Shown piece by piece: positions 55,425 through 61,881 of a stretch of DNA of 64,000 nt (position 1 is the first letter of the stretch; each line of letters begins with the position of its first letter). This stretch comes from a virus. Under the pieces are notes generated by a model. The model was not told where the DNA came from. It ran no database searches and saw nothing but the letters and a program-made list of their open reading frames with translations. The translations under genes and the position numbers were made by a program. The DNA lies in the IMG/VR virus record IMGVR_UViG_3300017986_004441, positions 17,285 through 81,284 of that record. The stretch is one strand, 5' to 3'.

Positions 55425-55913
55425 TTATCTACATATATTTTTATCTTTATTAGAAATAATATCTACTGTGGCTGGCCAATTGATATCGTAATTTTTATAG
55501 CAGAATGTCTCGTCCAGACTAGGGTTATATTCTTGGTTTTGTTGATATATTAAAATACTATCTTCTAGAGCCAAGAAAGCATGTCCGCAAAATGGTGGTA
55601 TATATAAACTATTAAGTACATATTCACTTAAACATATACCAAAATATTGATTGTATGTTTTGCTGTGGGGCCTTAGATCAATACATACATCATAAACTGT
55701 TCCTTTGACGCAAGTTACATATTTAGCATAAGGTGTTCTGTGAACACCTCTTAATGTTCCTTTTTTTGAAAAACTATAGTTTGATTGTTCTGGATTAAAT
55801 AATGGCTCTACAGATGAAACTTTAAATATCTCGGAAAACCTACCTCTGTGATCTTCAAAGATTTTAGGTTGTGTCCAAAAGCAGTTTTCTATATGAGTTT
55901 CGTGTTTAATCAT
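55425..55913 (-). CDS. rmlC: dTDP-4-dehydrorhamnose 3,5-epimerase-like protein
   Basis: 162 residues, somewhat short. FEDHRGRFSEIFK, QSNYSFSKKGTLRGVHRTPYAKY (SFSKKGTLRGVH carries the catalytic His), SLYIPPFCGHAFLAL and INWPAT are RmlC cupin motifs. It would epimerise the keto-sugar made by the dehydratase encoded just upstream (8-base overlap). The usual HYQ motif is HRT here, so substrate preference may differ. Confidence 0.82.
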   Translation of the reverse strand: MIKHETHIENCFWTQPKIFEDHRGRFSEIFKVSSVEPLFNPEQSNYSFSKKGTLRGVHRTPYAKYVTCVKGTVYDVCIDLRPHSKTYNQYFGICLSEYVLNSLYIPPFCGHAFLALEDSILIYQQNQEYNPSLDETFCYKNYDINWPATVDIISNKDKNICR

Positions 55914-56889
55914 TTAACATCCAGTGTATAGTTTTTTGTAAAGACTCATCAAAACTTATGGGTTGCTGCCAGCCCATATTCCTTAATTTACTACCATCTA
56001 AACTGTATCTTCTATCATGTCCTGGTCTGCTTTTTTCTAAATCGACATATTTTAGTCTTGGTTCTTTATTCATTAATTGACCAAGTCTTTTTACCATATC
56101 ATCATTGTATAGTTCTACATCTCCTACGACATTATAGTGTTCTCCAGCTTTGCCGTGATTCAATAAGAATAATGTTGCATTGGCTGCATTTCTTGCATGT
56201 AGCCAATGTCTTTGTCCCACATATTCTACATTCCCTTGAGAGTCTAATTTGGCATGTATTTTAACGGGCTGGTTTTTGTTGATAAGATCTATAGCCAGAG
56301 CAACAAATTTTTCTTTATGTTGTCTTTCTCCAAATAGATTCATGGTATATGTATGAATAATGGGTAATTTATAGGTGTTATGATAGGATATTCCTAATGC
56401 CCCCTGACCAGCTTTACTGGCACTGTAGGGATTGCTGGGACGCCATCTGTCGTCTTCTTTAAAATCATAACCCTCTGGGGCTGGTCCAAAAACTTCGTCC
56501 GTTAAATAATTAATAAACAATGCTTTGGGAGAATATTGCCTATACCACTCTAAAAGATTGAGAGTGCCGACTACATTATCTTCCACGAATTGCCTGGGAT
56601 GAATTATGCTTCTAGTCACATGGCTGTTGGCGGCTATATGCGCCACATAATCCACTTCTCCGATTGCTTCTATGGTGTGCGGAGGCAATTCAAATTTCAA
56701 ATCGTGATAAATTATTTTGATTCTGTCAGCATGCTGTTTAACATGCAGGCTATTCACGATTCTTTCCATGTCTCCAACATATGTAAGCCTGCATAAAGCC
56801 ACTATCTCCCAATCTGTATTAAGCAATACTTCTTCTACAAAATGCGAACCTAGAAATCCTGCCGCACCGGTTATTAATATTTTCCTCAT
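55906..56889 (-). CDS. rmlB: NDP-glucose 4,6-dehydratase (extended SDR)
   Basis: 327 residues. ITGAAGFLGSHFVEE binds NAD, YLTDEVFGPAPEG carries the dehydratase Thr-Asp-Glu triad, and NPYSASKAGQGAL the Tyr-x3-Lys. HWLHARNAANA and HYNVVGD follow family order. Likely converts an NDP-glucose to the 4-keto-6-deoxy sugar; with the RmlC-like gene this makes a deoxy-sugar branch. AGGATACAA precedes the ATG. Confidence 0.88.
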   Translation of the reverse strand: MRKILITGAAGFLGSHFVEEVLLNTDWEIVALCRLTYVGDMERIVNSLHVKQHADRIKIIYHDLKFELPPHTIEAIGEVDYVAHIAANSHVTRSIIHPRQFVEDNVVGTLNLLEWYRQYSPKALFINYLTDEVFGPAPEGYDFKEDDRWRPSNPYSASKAGQGALGISYHNTYKLPIIHTYTMNLFGERQHKEKFVALAIDLINKNQPVKIHAKLDSQGNVEYVGQRHWLHARNAANATLFLLNHGKAGEHYNVVGDVELYNDDMVKRLGQLMNKEPRLKYVDLEKSRPGHDRRYSLDGSKLRNMGWQQPISFDESLQKTIHWMLND

Positions 56890-56912
56890 TTGTATCCTAT
56901 TAAATATAGTAT

Positions 56913-57170
56913 TTATTCGTGCTTATCCATCTCCGTTGATAATACTATATTAGCTTCTTGGTCTCGTATGTCTACTTTAGATATTTTATTAGATGTTTCA
57001 TATACCGTATTGGTAATTTCTCTCGGAGAAACCAAATCATCTAGTGCAGAAATGCTGTTGGATATGGTTGGTATATTAATATCTGATATATTTGTTGTAT
57101 CTAGTACATATACATCAACAAAATATGAATTTTTTTCCATAGATAATATTTGACTGTAGCTATGACTCAT
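56913..57170 (-). CDS. Hypothetical protein (85 aa)
   Basis: Ser/Asp/Ile-rich soluble protein without Cys or clear motif. It overlaps the membrane-protein gene upstream by 4 bases. It lies at the border between the sugar module and the small membrane-protein module. Confidence 0.5.
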   Translation of the reverse strand: MSHSYSQILSMEKNSYFVDVYVLDTTNISDINIPTISNSISALDDLVSPREITNTVYETSNKISKVDIRDQEANIVLSTEMDKHE

Positions 57171-57415
57171 GATTTTACCACCTTATTATATAATACTAAT
57201 GCCAGAACCGCTCCAGCAATTCCCATGAATAGTCCAGCGGGCTCAATCGATTGGTTCATGCCTAGAAGATAATGCGTTGCACCACCAAAATAGGAACCCG
57301 TGATGCCTAATGCTATTGTTTTAAAAAATCCAAAATTTTCTTCTCCAGGCACTAAGCTTTTGGCTATTGCCCCAACGAAAATGCCATATACACACCATAC
57401 TAATAAGCTAAACAT
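57167..57415 (-). CDS. GlsB/YeaQ/YmgE-like small membrane protein
   Basis: 82 residues with three hydrophobic segments: WCVYGIFVGAIAKSLVPGEE, ITGSYFGGATHYLLG and GIAGAVLALVLYNKVV. The G-x-x-AK-x-L-PG start and the central G-G turn match transglycosylase-associated YeaQ/GlsB proteins, which are small inner-membrane stress proteins. Its role in the phage is unknown; envelope conditioning or lysis timing is possible. Confidence 0.8.
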   Translation of the reverse strand: MFSLLVWCVYGIFVGAIAKSLVPGEENFGFFKTIALGITGSYFGGATHYLLGMNQSIEPAGLFMGIAGAVLALVLYNKVVKS

Positions 57416-57785
57416 TGTTTGAAGCCTCCACGAGTTTAATTAATTTTTCCTCCGTGAGATTTTCACCAGTGTCCATAATAGCGTCCAGAATAATTTTACC
57501 ATACTGTTTATATTTTTCTATGCCAATCTGTTGTCTTATTGATTTTCTGATTCTCATCTTAGTAAACCAGCCTTTCCGTGTGCATAGCTCTTTTATTTGA
57601 TTTGCCGTATATTTATCTGTAGACTTATTATCATTATTACATTCTTGCACCACACGAATTAGATTAAGTACTATTCCTACTATCATAATAGTCAAAATAA
57701 TACTTCCAAAATTTTCATTTTCAGTATTGTTGGCAGCTTTATCAGATATGTGCTGGGCCACTTCTTCTAGTGTTGAATTATTCAT
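57408..57785 (-). CDS. Single-pass membrane protein (125 aa)
   Basis: One membrane helix near residues 27-45 (SIILTIMIVGIVLNLIRVV), a short Cys-containing loop and a basic C-terminal domain of helices (KMRIRKSIRQQIGIEKYKQYG). It overlaps both neighbours by 8 bases. Function unknown; a holin-like or membrane-adaptor role is conceivable. Confidence 0.6.
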   Translation of the reverse strand: MNNSTLEEVAQHISDKAANNTENENFGSIILTIMIVGIVLNLIRVVQECNNDNKSTDKYTANQIKELCTRKGWFTKMRIRKSIRQQIGIEKYKQYGKIILDAIMDTGENLTEEKLIKLVEASNNV

Positions 57786-58071
57786 TATTGATAATAATAC
57801 CTGGATTTATAAAATCTGCTGGAAGTTCTTTATTTTCCGGTTCGCAATATCCACAACTAACTTTTGCTATACCATCACCACTTATATACCATCCTTTGCC
57901 TTTGCATACTGGGCAATCTTTTCTTTTATATTTTTTAACAGGTTGTTCCTGCTGTTGTGATAGAATTTGAGCACCCGTTAATGTGACAACGGATGTTGTG
58001 CTGTATCTTGGTAAAGACGCTGCTGTGATCGCTGTAGCTATGAGGCCAGCAAATAATAGAGTTTTACTCAT
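57778..58071 (-). CDS. Exported small protein with DnaJ-like CxxCxGxG knuckle (97 aa)
   Basis: A hydrophobic N-terminal segment of about 20 residues could be a signal sequence (SKTLLFAGLIATAITAASL). Later CPVCKGKGWY and CGYCE form a CxxCxGxG...CxxC zinc or disulfide motif. The ATG overlaps the stop of the next small gene. Possible periplasmic or membrane zinc protein. Confidence 0.65.
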   Translation of the reverse strand: MSKTLLFAGLIATAITAASLPRYSTTSVVTLTGAQILSQQQEQPVKKYKRKDCPVCKGKGWYISGDGIAKVSCGYCEPENKELPADFINPGIIINNE

Positions 58072-58231
58072 TTTTAAAAACCTTGTCTAATAAATCTCTT
58101 ATGGGCCTTTTTCTTTTTGGTGTGACCATATCTGTTTTAGTATCGGGTGCAAAAATTTTGATGATAGCTAAAATAAAATTTGTAATAGTTTTTATTAGGC
58201 TATTTAAGGCTATTCTGTCTAGTAGTTTCAT
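58064..58231 (-). CDS. Small amphipathic/membrane-associated protein (55 aa)
   Basis: ATG 58231 lies in a 4-base ATGA overlap with the peptidase stop, and the stop overlaps the next start by 8 bases. Both junctions are typical of real genes in this operon. Residues 6-28 (RIALNSLIKTITNFILAIIK) form a hydrophobic helix; the tail is strongly basic (TPKRKRPIRDLL). It could be a membrane-active or peptidase-associated peptide. Confidence 0.7.
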   Translation of the reverse strand: MKLLDRIALNSLIKTITNFILAIIKIFAPDTKTDMVTPKRKRPIRDLLDKVFKNE

Positions 58232-59154
58232 AGATAATCTCCAAAACCATAGTCTGGTAACTTCTGTGGTGGAAATCCGTTAAAATCACTAAAGGCATAA
58301 GCTCCATTTTGCCTCAACATACCTTCGGCTACATCGGCGTGTATTAAAAAAGAACCGTCTGGGATAGGACCCCATTCTGGATGGCCTCCATCATTCCATT
58401 TGCCCCAGCTATTTTGGACTAGAAAGGCTGGTTCTCCACCAGTATCGTCGCAAGCCGTCCATGCCATCGCGTGGGCCCAGCTGCCAGATTTACGAGCAAA
58501 TCCCTTAGAATCGCGGCGATTAGAAAATCCATAACCAGAACATACACTTAATCCATACCCATTGGCCAATGCGTCTCTAGCTTCTTCAACTGTTCTAATT
58601 AATGATACAGTTCGGACCTGATGGTTATCTGCTTCATCTATTACATTATCTGGTAAACCTCTAGATCCCCATTTAGCGCCCATACTGCCATTGTATTTAC
58701 TAAAGTCTGCTACACCAGGATAATTTTTACGAACAAGAACGCCACCTGTTTGGCTTACAAAAGTTGCTGCCCTACTACAACTCATACCTTGGCCACCATG
58801 ACCTCTTGCTCCATAAATAGCTTCTGTAGCACCTCTAGCAACCCAGCTTTCTTTATCTCCCTTAATATCAATTTCTACCGCCCTTGTTACATCACACCCG
58901 TTGCGAGTAGCGTGGCTGACACAATCACCAGTTGTCTGGCGCTCTATATAAGCATTCTTATCAAATTTCAATACTGATTTGAATGGTGTTGACAGTTTAC
59001 CTTTGCCGCTGTTTTTAATTTTTTTAGCGCCATCTTTAAAGTAGGCGTATTTGCTATTCTCTATAAGCTCATCATATACATGCTGTTCCCATAAGCATCC
59101 ACTAAATCCTTTTCGATATTCATTATAAAGTTGATCTGGTGTCATTCTTGGCAT
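58228..59154 (-). CDS. Papain-like (C1) cysteine peptidase
   Basis: 308 residues. RQTTGDCVSHATRNG carries the oxyanion Gln73 and catalytic Cys78, SGSWAHAMAW His228, and LVQNSWGKWND Asn248, the full papain triad in correct order. There is no signal peptide and no clear propeptide beyond about 60 residues. Neighbouring genes encode membrane or exported proteins. It could process virion proteins, act as a peptidoglycan or host-protein cutter, or be delivered with DNA. The family is uncommon in well-studied phages. Confidence 0.88.
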   Translation of the reverse strand: MPRMTPDQLYNEYRKGFSGCLWEQHVYDELIENSKYAYFKDGAKKIKNSGKGKLSTPFKSVLKFDKNAYIERQTTGDCVSHATRNGCDVTRAVEIDIKGDKESWVARGATEAIYGARGHGGQGMSCSRAATFVSQTGGVLVRKNYPGVADFSKYNGSMGAKWGSRGLPDNVIDEADNHQVRTVSLIRTVEEARDALANGYGLSVCSGYGFSNRRDSKGFARKSGSWAHAMAWTACDDTGGEPAFLVQNSWGKWNDGGHPEWGPIPDGSFLIHADVAEGMLRQNGAYAFSDFNGFPPQKLPDYGFGDYL

Positions 59155-59654
59155 TATTTACTGCCCTCATAAAAAGCCCAGCTTAATGCCATAAATGCAT
59201 CAACAGATTTTGTTCTTAATTCTTTATCTAGCACGACATCCTCATCCCCAATAGTGTTTATCAATAAATTTTTGGCAGCTTCCGCCAAGCCAGGATATTT
59301 ATCTTTGATATTTAATCTAAGCATTTTACCAGCTAGGCTATTTGCCTGTCGTATAGCCGAAGTGTCCGATATTACCTTATCGTCACTATCTAAAGCAATC
59401 AGTGTTGCCATGTCGCAATACAGCGAAGATAATTTTAAACAGTCTCTAGATCTGGTAGAGTCGCTTGAATTTTTTAATAGAGTGGAGATTTTTCTAGCAT
59501 CTTCCAACAGCACATCATCGGATGGGGCGTCTATAACATAGTTTTCTATAGATACGGCCGTTGGATTTATTAGATTAATGTTGGGTAGATTGTTTCCGAA
59601 TACCCCAAACAATAGTAAAATTCCACCAATCACTAATAAGATGTTATTCTTCAT
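59154..59654 (-). CDS. Membrane-anchored or exported protein (166 aa)
   Basis: N-terminal helix NILLVIGGILLLFGVFG, then a helical domain with a Cys pair (RDCLKLSSLYCDM) and no known motif. It shares one base with the peptidase gene and overlaps the next gene by 11 bases. Perhaps a partner or inhibitor-like protein of the peptidase, judged by coupling only. Confidence 0.6.
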   Translation of the reverse strand: MKNNILLVIGGILLLFGVFGNNLPNINLINPTAVSIENYVIDAPSDDVLLEDARKISTLLKNSSDSTRSRDCLKLSSLYCDMATLIALDSDDKVISDTSAIRQANSLAGKMLRLNIKDKYPGLAEAAKNLLINTIGDEDVVLDKELRTKSVDAFMALSWAFYEGSK

Positions 59655-60045
59655 TTACTTTTTCCTTGTTAACTATTGTCTTGTCTTCACAAACCATAGG
59701 AGAGAGATATGGAAACATTTGATCAGCAACCTCTACGGCTTTTTTGCATCCACTTTTTTCAGCCAGATCTCTTGTTTGTTTCCACGACACAACTAAATCA
59801 AAAAAAAGATTTTCATCTAGGTGTTTTTCGGAGTTGTTTTCTATGCTTTTTTTGATAGATTCTGGTATATTGTTATCTCCCATTTTTCCTTTAACCTGAT
59901 TAACAAGATCCATAATCATTTTTTGTACAGGGCTCATTCTGTCTTTAAACAATACCCAGATAATTAAACCAGCACCAGCATAAAGTGCCAAATCAGTTGG
60001 ACCCAGAGCAGAGCTAAAGTCATTGAAACTATCGGTAAAATTCAT
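59644..60045 (-). CDS. Single-pass membrane protein (133 aa)
   Basis: One membrane helix near residues 18-34 (DLALYAGAGLIIWVLF), followed by a charged helical domain. It overlaps the upstream gene by one base. Function unknown. Confidence 0.6.
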   Translation of the reverse strand: MNFTDSFNDFSSALGPTDLALYAGAGLIIWVLFKDRMSPVQKMIMDLVNQVKGKMGDNNIPESIKKSIENNSEKHLDENLFFDLVVSWKQTRDLAEKSGCKKAVEVADQMFPYLSPMVCEDKTIVNKEKVNEE

Positions 60046-60509
60046 TATTTCCTCACTATATTATTAAGATTATTGATAAAGTCTATTACTATTTGATTTT
60101 TCGCCAATACTTGTGCGTCGGCTACGGTTTTTGGTTGAAATACACCGACCTGCCTAAATGTCGCGACCATAGCATCTATGCCAGAACTAACTAGAATCAT
60201 CAGGAATGATTTTACATGGCTGTGTATTATTGGCTCTAATATCCTTGGCACCCAGGGGATACTAACCACTGTGAATATTTTGTCGTAAAAATTAGATATA
60301 AGCTCCAGGGCCAGCTCCTTTTTCTCTGGACTACTAAGATCATTTCCAAGATTTTCAATCAGTCTGATTACAACAGCTGTTAATAGTTGTAAAATTTTCC
60401 AAGCCTCACTGACTGCAAAATACTTTACTTCAGACAGAGATTTTTTGGTTTCATTAATTAGATTTTCTACTTCATCGCGTATTAAATCTTTAGTAGTGAG
60501 TTCACTCAT
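60045..60509 (-). CDS. Helical, partly hydrophobic protein (154 aa)
   Basis: Alternating amphipathic and hydrophobic helices (ILQLLTAVVIRLIENL, SFLMILVSSGIDAMVATF) without a standard signal peptide. Its place between membrane proteins suggests membrane association. No family recognised. Confidence 0.55.
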   Translation of the reverse strand: MSELTTKDLIRDEVENLINETKKSLSEVKYFAVSEAWKILQLLTAVVIRLIENLGNDLSSPEKKELALELISNFYDKIFTVVSIPWVPRILEPIIHSHVKSFLMILVSSGIDAMVATFRQVGVFQPKTVADAQVLAKNQIVIDFINNLNNIVRK

Positions 60510-60518
60510 AATTGTACC

Positions 60519-61001
60519 TCATATAGTAATATAATGTTTGATATCTTGGTATGTAGTGTCGCCTATTCCGTTTACTTTTTTGATATCAGATACTTTTTGA
60601 AATTCTTCATTTTCTCTATAATCAATAATGCATTGTCCTAAATATGGACCGATATGCGGCAATCTAATTAGCTCTCCTAGTGGAGCTGTATTTATATTAA
60701 TTTTTTTGTTTCTTTTGTCTACACCAACATAATCTTCTAATTCTTTACGTATTAGATCTGATTCTTTTTGTTTGGTTTTTTCGTATTCTATCTTTTCTTC
60801 TTTTCTTTTCCTGATATATCTAGACAAAACCATGGCTTGTCCGCCCAACAATATCACGCTTTCTGTGACGTGTGTAAATACATCAGTCAGTTCATCTTTG
60901 GTTTCTGGTTCGGATATAACTCCAAAAAGAAATAATCCACTCATTATAAAACTAACAAGTGTAAACCAGAATTCACTTGTTTTATAGCTTGCTTTTCTCA
61001 T
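60519..61001 (-). CDS. Holin-like membrane segment fused to ComEA-type helix-hairpin-helix domain
   Basis: 160 residues. Two N-terminal membrane helices (about 11-29 and 47-60), a basic helical linker (RKRKEEKIEYEKTKQKE), then residues about 101-160: ININTAPLGELIRLPHIGPY and VNGIGDTTYQDI, two HhH motifs as in ComEA DNA receptors. The topology would hold a DNA-binding head at the membrane. It could anchor phage DNA, block DNA uptake, or be a holin with a captured domain. Confidence 0.75.
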   Translation of the reverse strand: MRKASYKTSEFWFTLVSFIMSGLFLFGVISEPETKDELTDVFTHVTESVILLGGQAMVLSRYIRKRKEEKIEYEKTKQKESDLIRKELEDYVGVDKRNKKININTAPLGELIRLPHIGPYLGQCIIDYRENEEFQKVSDIKKVNGIGDTTYQDIKHYITI

Positions 61002-61047
61002 AATATATTCTCTTGCGATATTTATATATACACCACAAGAAGACTAT

Positions 61048-61194
61048 CTATGGAACAATGGAGGCGCTGATAGCTGAGAAAAATTGAGCATAACTTTGCG
61101 GGCATAGCTCTATAGGACCTATATATATCTTTATTATTTGTTGTGATCCTATATAGATCCTACATGCGTCGTTTGATCCTATTTTAATTGGCAT
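61048..61194 (-). CDS. Small protein with tandem YIG repeats (48 aa)
   Basis: ATG 61194 to TAG 61048. IKIGSNDACRIYIG and IIKIYIGPIELC repeat the unit I-x-K/R-I-Y-I-G-S/P, a short beta unit seen in tail-associated phage proteins (recalled). Three bases separate it from the tail-fibre-like gene upstream. Confidence 0.65.
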   Translation of the reverse strand: MPIKIGSNDACRIYIGSQQIIKIYIGPIELCPQSYAQFFSAISASIVP

Positions 61195-61197
61195 AAT

Positions 61198-61479
61198 TTA
61201 CACTATAAAATATATGGTATTGGGATCGGGGTCTAATAAATCATAATTTGCTTGTGTAATTTGTACCATATTTAATATACCACTAGCTCCACTGACCGCT
61301 GTAGGATTACTAGGCACTCCAACGCTAGGCAAATCTGACCAAACGTCTAGTCCATTGCCCACCTTCAGAATACCACTATCAACGGCTATTGCTGGTTCTC
61401 CACTGGCTAATATTTCATTACTGTAATATAGGGTTTCGTAACCACCTTTTCTTAGAAATATTGTAGAATATCTGGTCAT
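61198..61479 (-). CDS. Tail-fibre N-terminal-like protein (Mtd_N-type pattern, 93 aa)
   Basis: IFLRKGGYETLYYSNEILASGEPAIAVDSG (IFLRKGG, EILASGEPAIAVD) and LKVGNGLDVWSDLP match the R-R-G...L-ASGEP...K-G-G-x-x-W-x-x-LP pattern found at the start of Mtd and other tail-fibre proteins. Only this one domain is present, so it may be an adaptor or a small virion protein. Confidence 0.7.
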   Translation of the reverse strand: MTRYSTIFLRKGGYETLYYSNEILASGEPAIAVDSGILKVGNGLDVWSDLPSVGVPSNPTAVSGASGILNMVQITQANYDLLDPDPNTIYFIV

Positions 61480-61489
61480 TTGTTGTTCT

Positions 61490-61756
61490 TTATGCTGGGG
61501 TTGGACTTGGGGTTGGGGTTGGGGTTGGCGTGAATCCCCCTCCGTCTAATGCCACAGGTATTTCATAATAGTCTACTTCATCAAATTTATTGGTTAATTT
61601 ATTTTCTATGTCAAGAAAATTTTCAGAAAATTTACCACCATCAGAACTAATAGAACCGTTTGTTTTGTCCAAATGGACGACTTTAGAGCCATTTTTGATC
61701 TGCGTATCGCCATTGATCGCATTTGTTATGACATCATTTGTAATGATATTTCCCAT
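61490..61756 (-). CDS. Small virion-like protein with Thr/Pro tail (88 aa)
   Basis: The N-terminal part (ITNDVITNAINGDTQIKNGSK, ISSDGGKF) looks like a short beta-rich fibre module. The last 14 residues are TPTPTPTPSPTPA, the same stalk type as in the + strand adhesins. It is the first gene after the promoter at 61795-61824. Confidence 0.6.
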   Translation of the reverse strand: MGNIITNDVITNAINGDTQIKNGSKVVHLDKTNGSISSDGGKFSENFLDIENKLTNKFDEVDYYEIPVALDGGGFTPTPTPTPSPTPA

Positions 61757-61794
61757 AATTTGCCTTAGGAATAAGTATACTGTTATTGTCTATT

Positions 61795-61824
61795 ATAGTA
61801 GTATACACCTTTGTGATGTGTCAA
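61795..61824 (-). promoter_or_regulatory. Sigma70-type promoter of the 61.7 kb operon
   Basis: TTGACA (61824-61819), 18-base spacer, TACTAT (61800-61795) with TATAAT shifted 3 bases downstream as an alternative. AGTATAC occurs at 61800-61806 and 61774-61780, 26 bases apart and flanking the start region, a possible operator. Lacks the AAC extension of the other three promoters. Confidence 0.6.
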
Positions 61825-61881
61825 GCAATATTTTGTTTTTGTTTATTTATTATTGTCAACAATATGAGTCATTGATCTGAC

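Noticed and set aside
61048-61194. Non-coding gap before the membrane operon
   Set aside because: A 48-codon frame with clear repeat units, start and stop fits between neighbours with usual spacing, so it was annotated as a gene.
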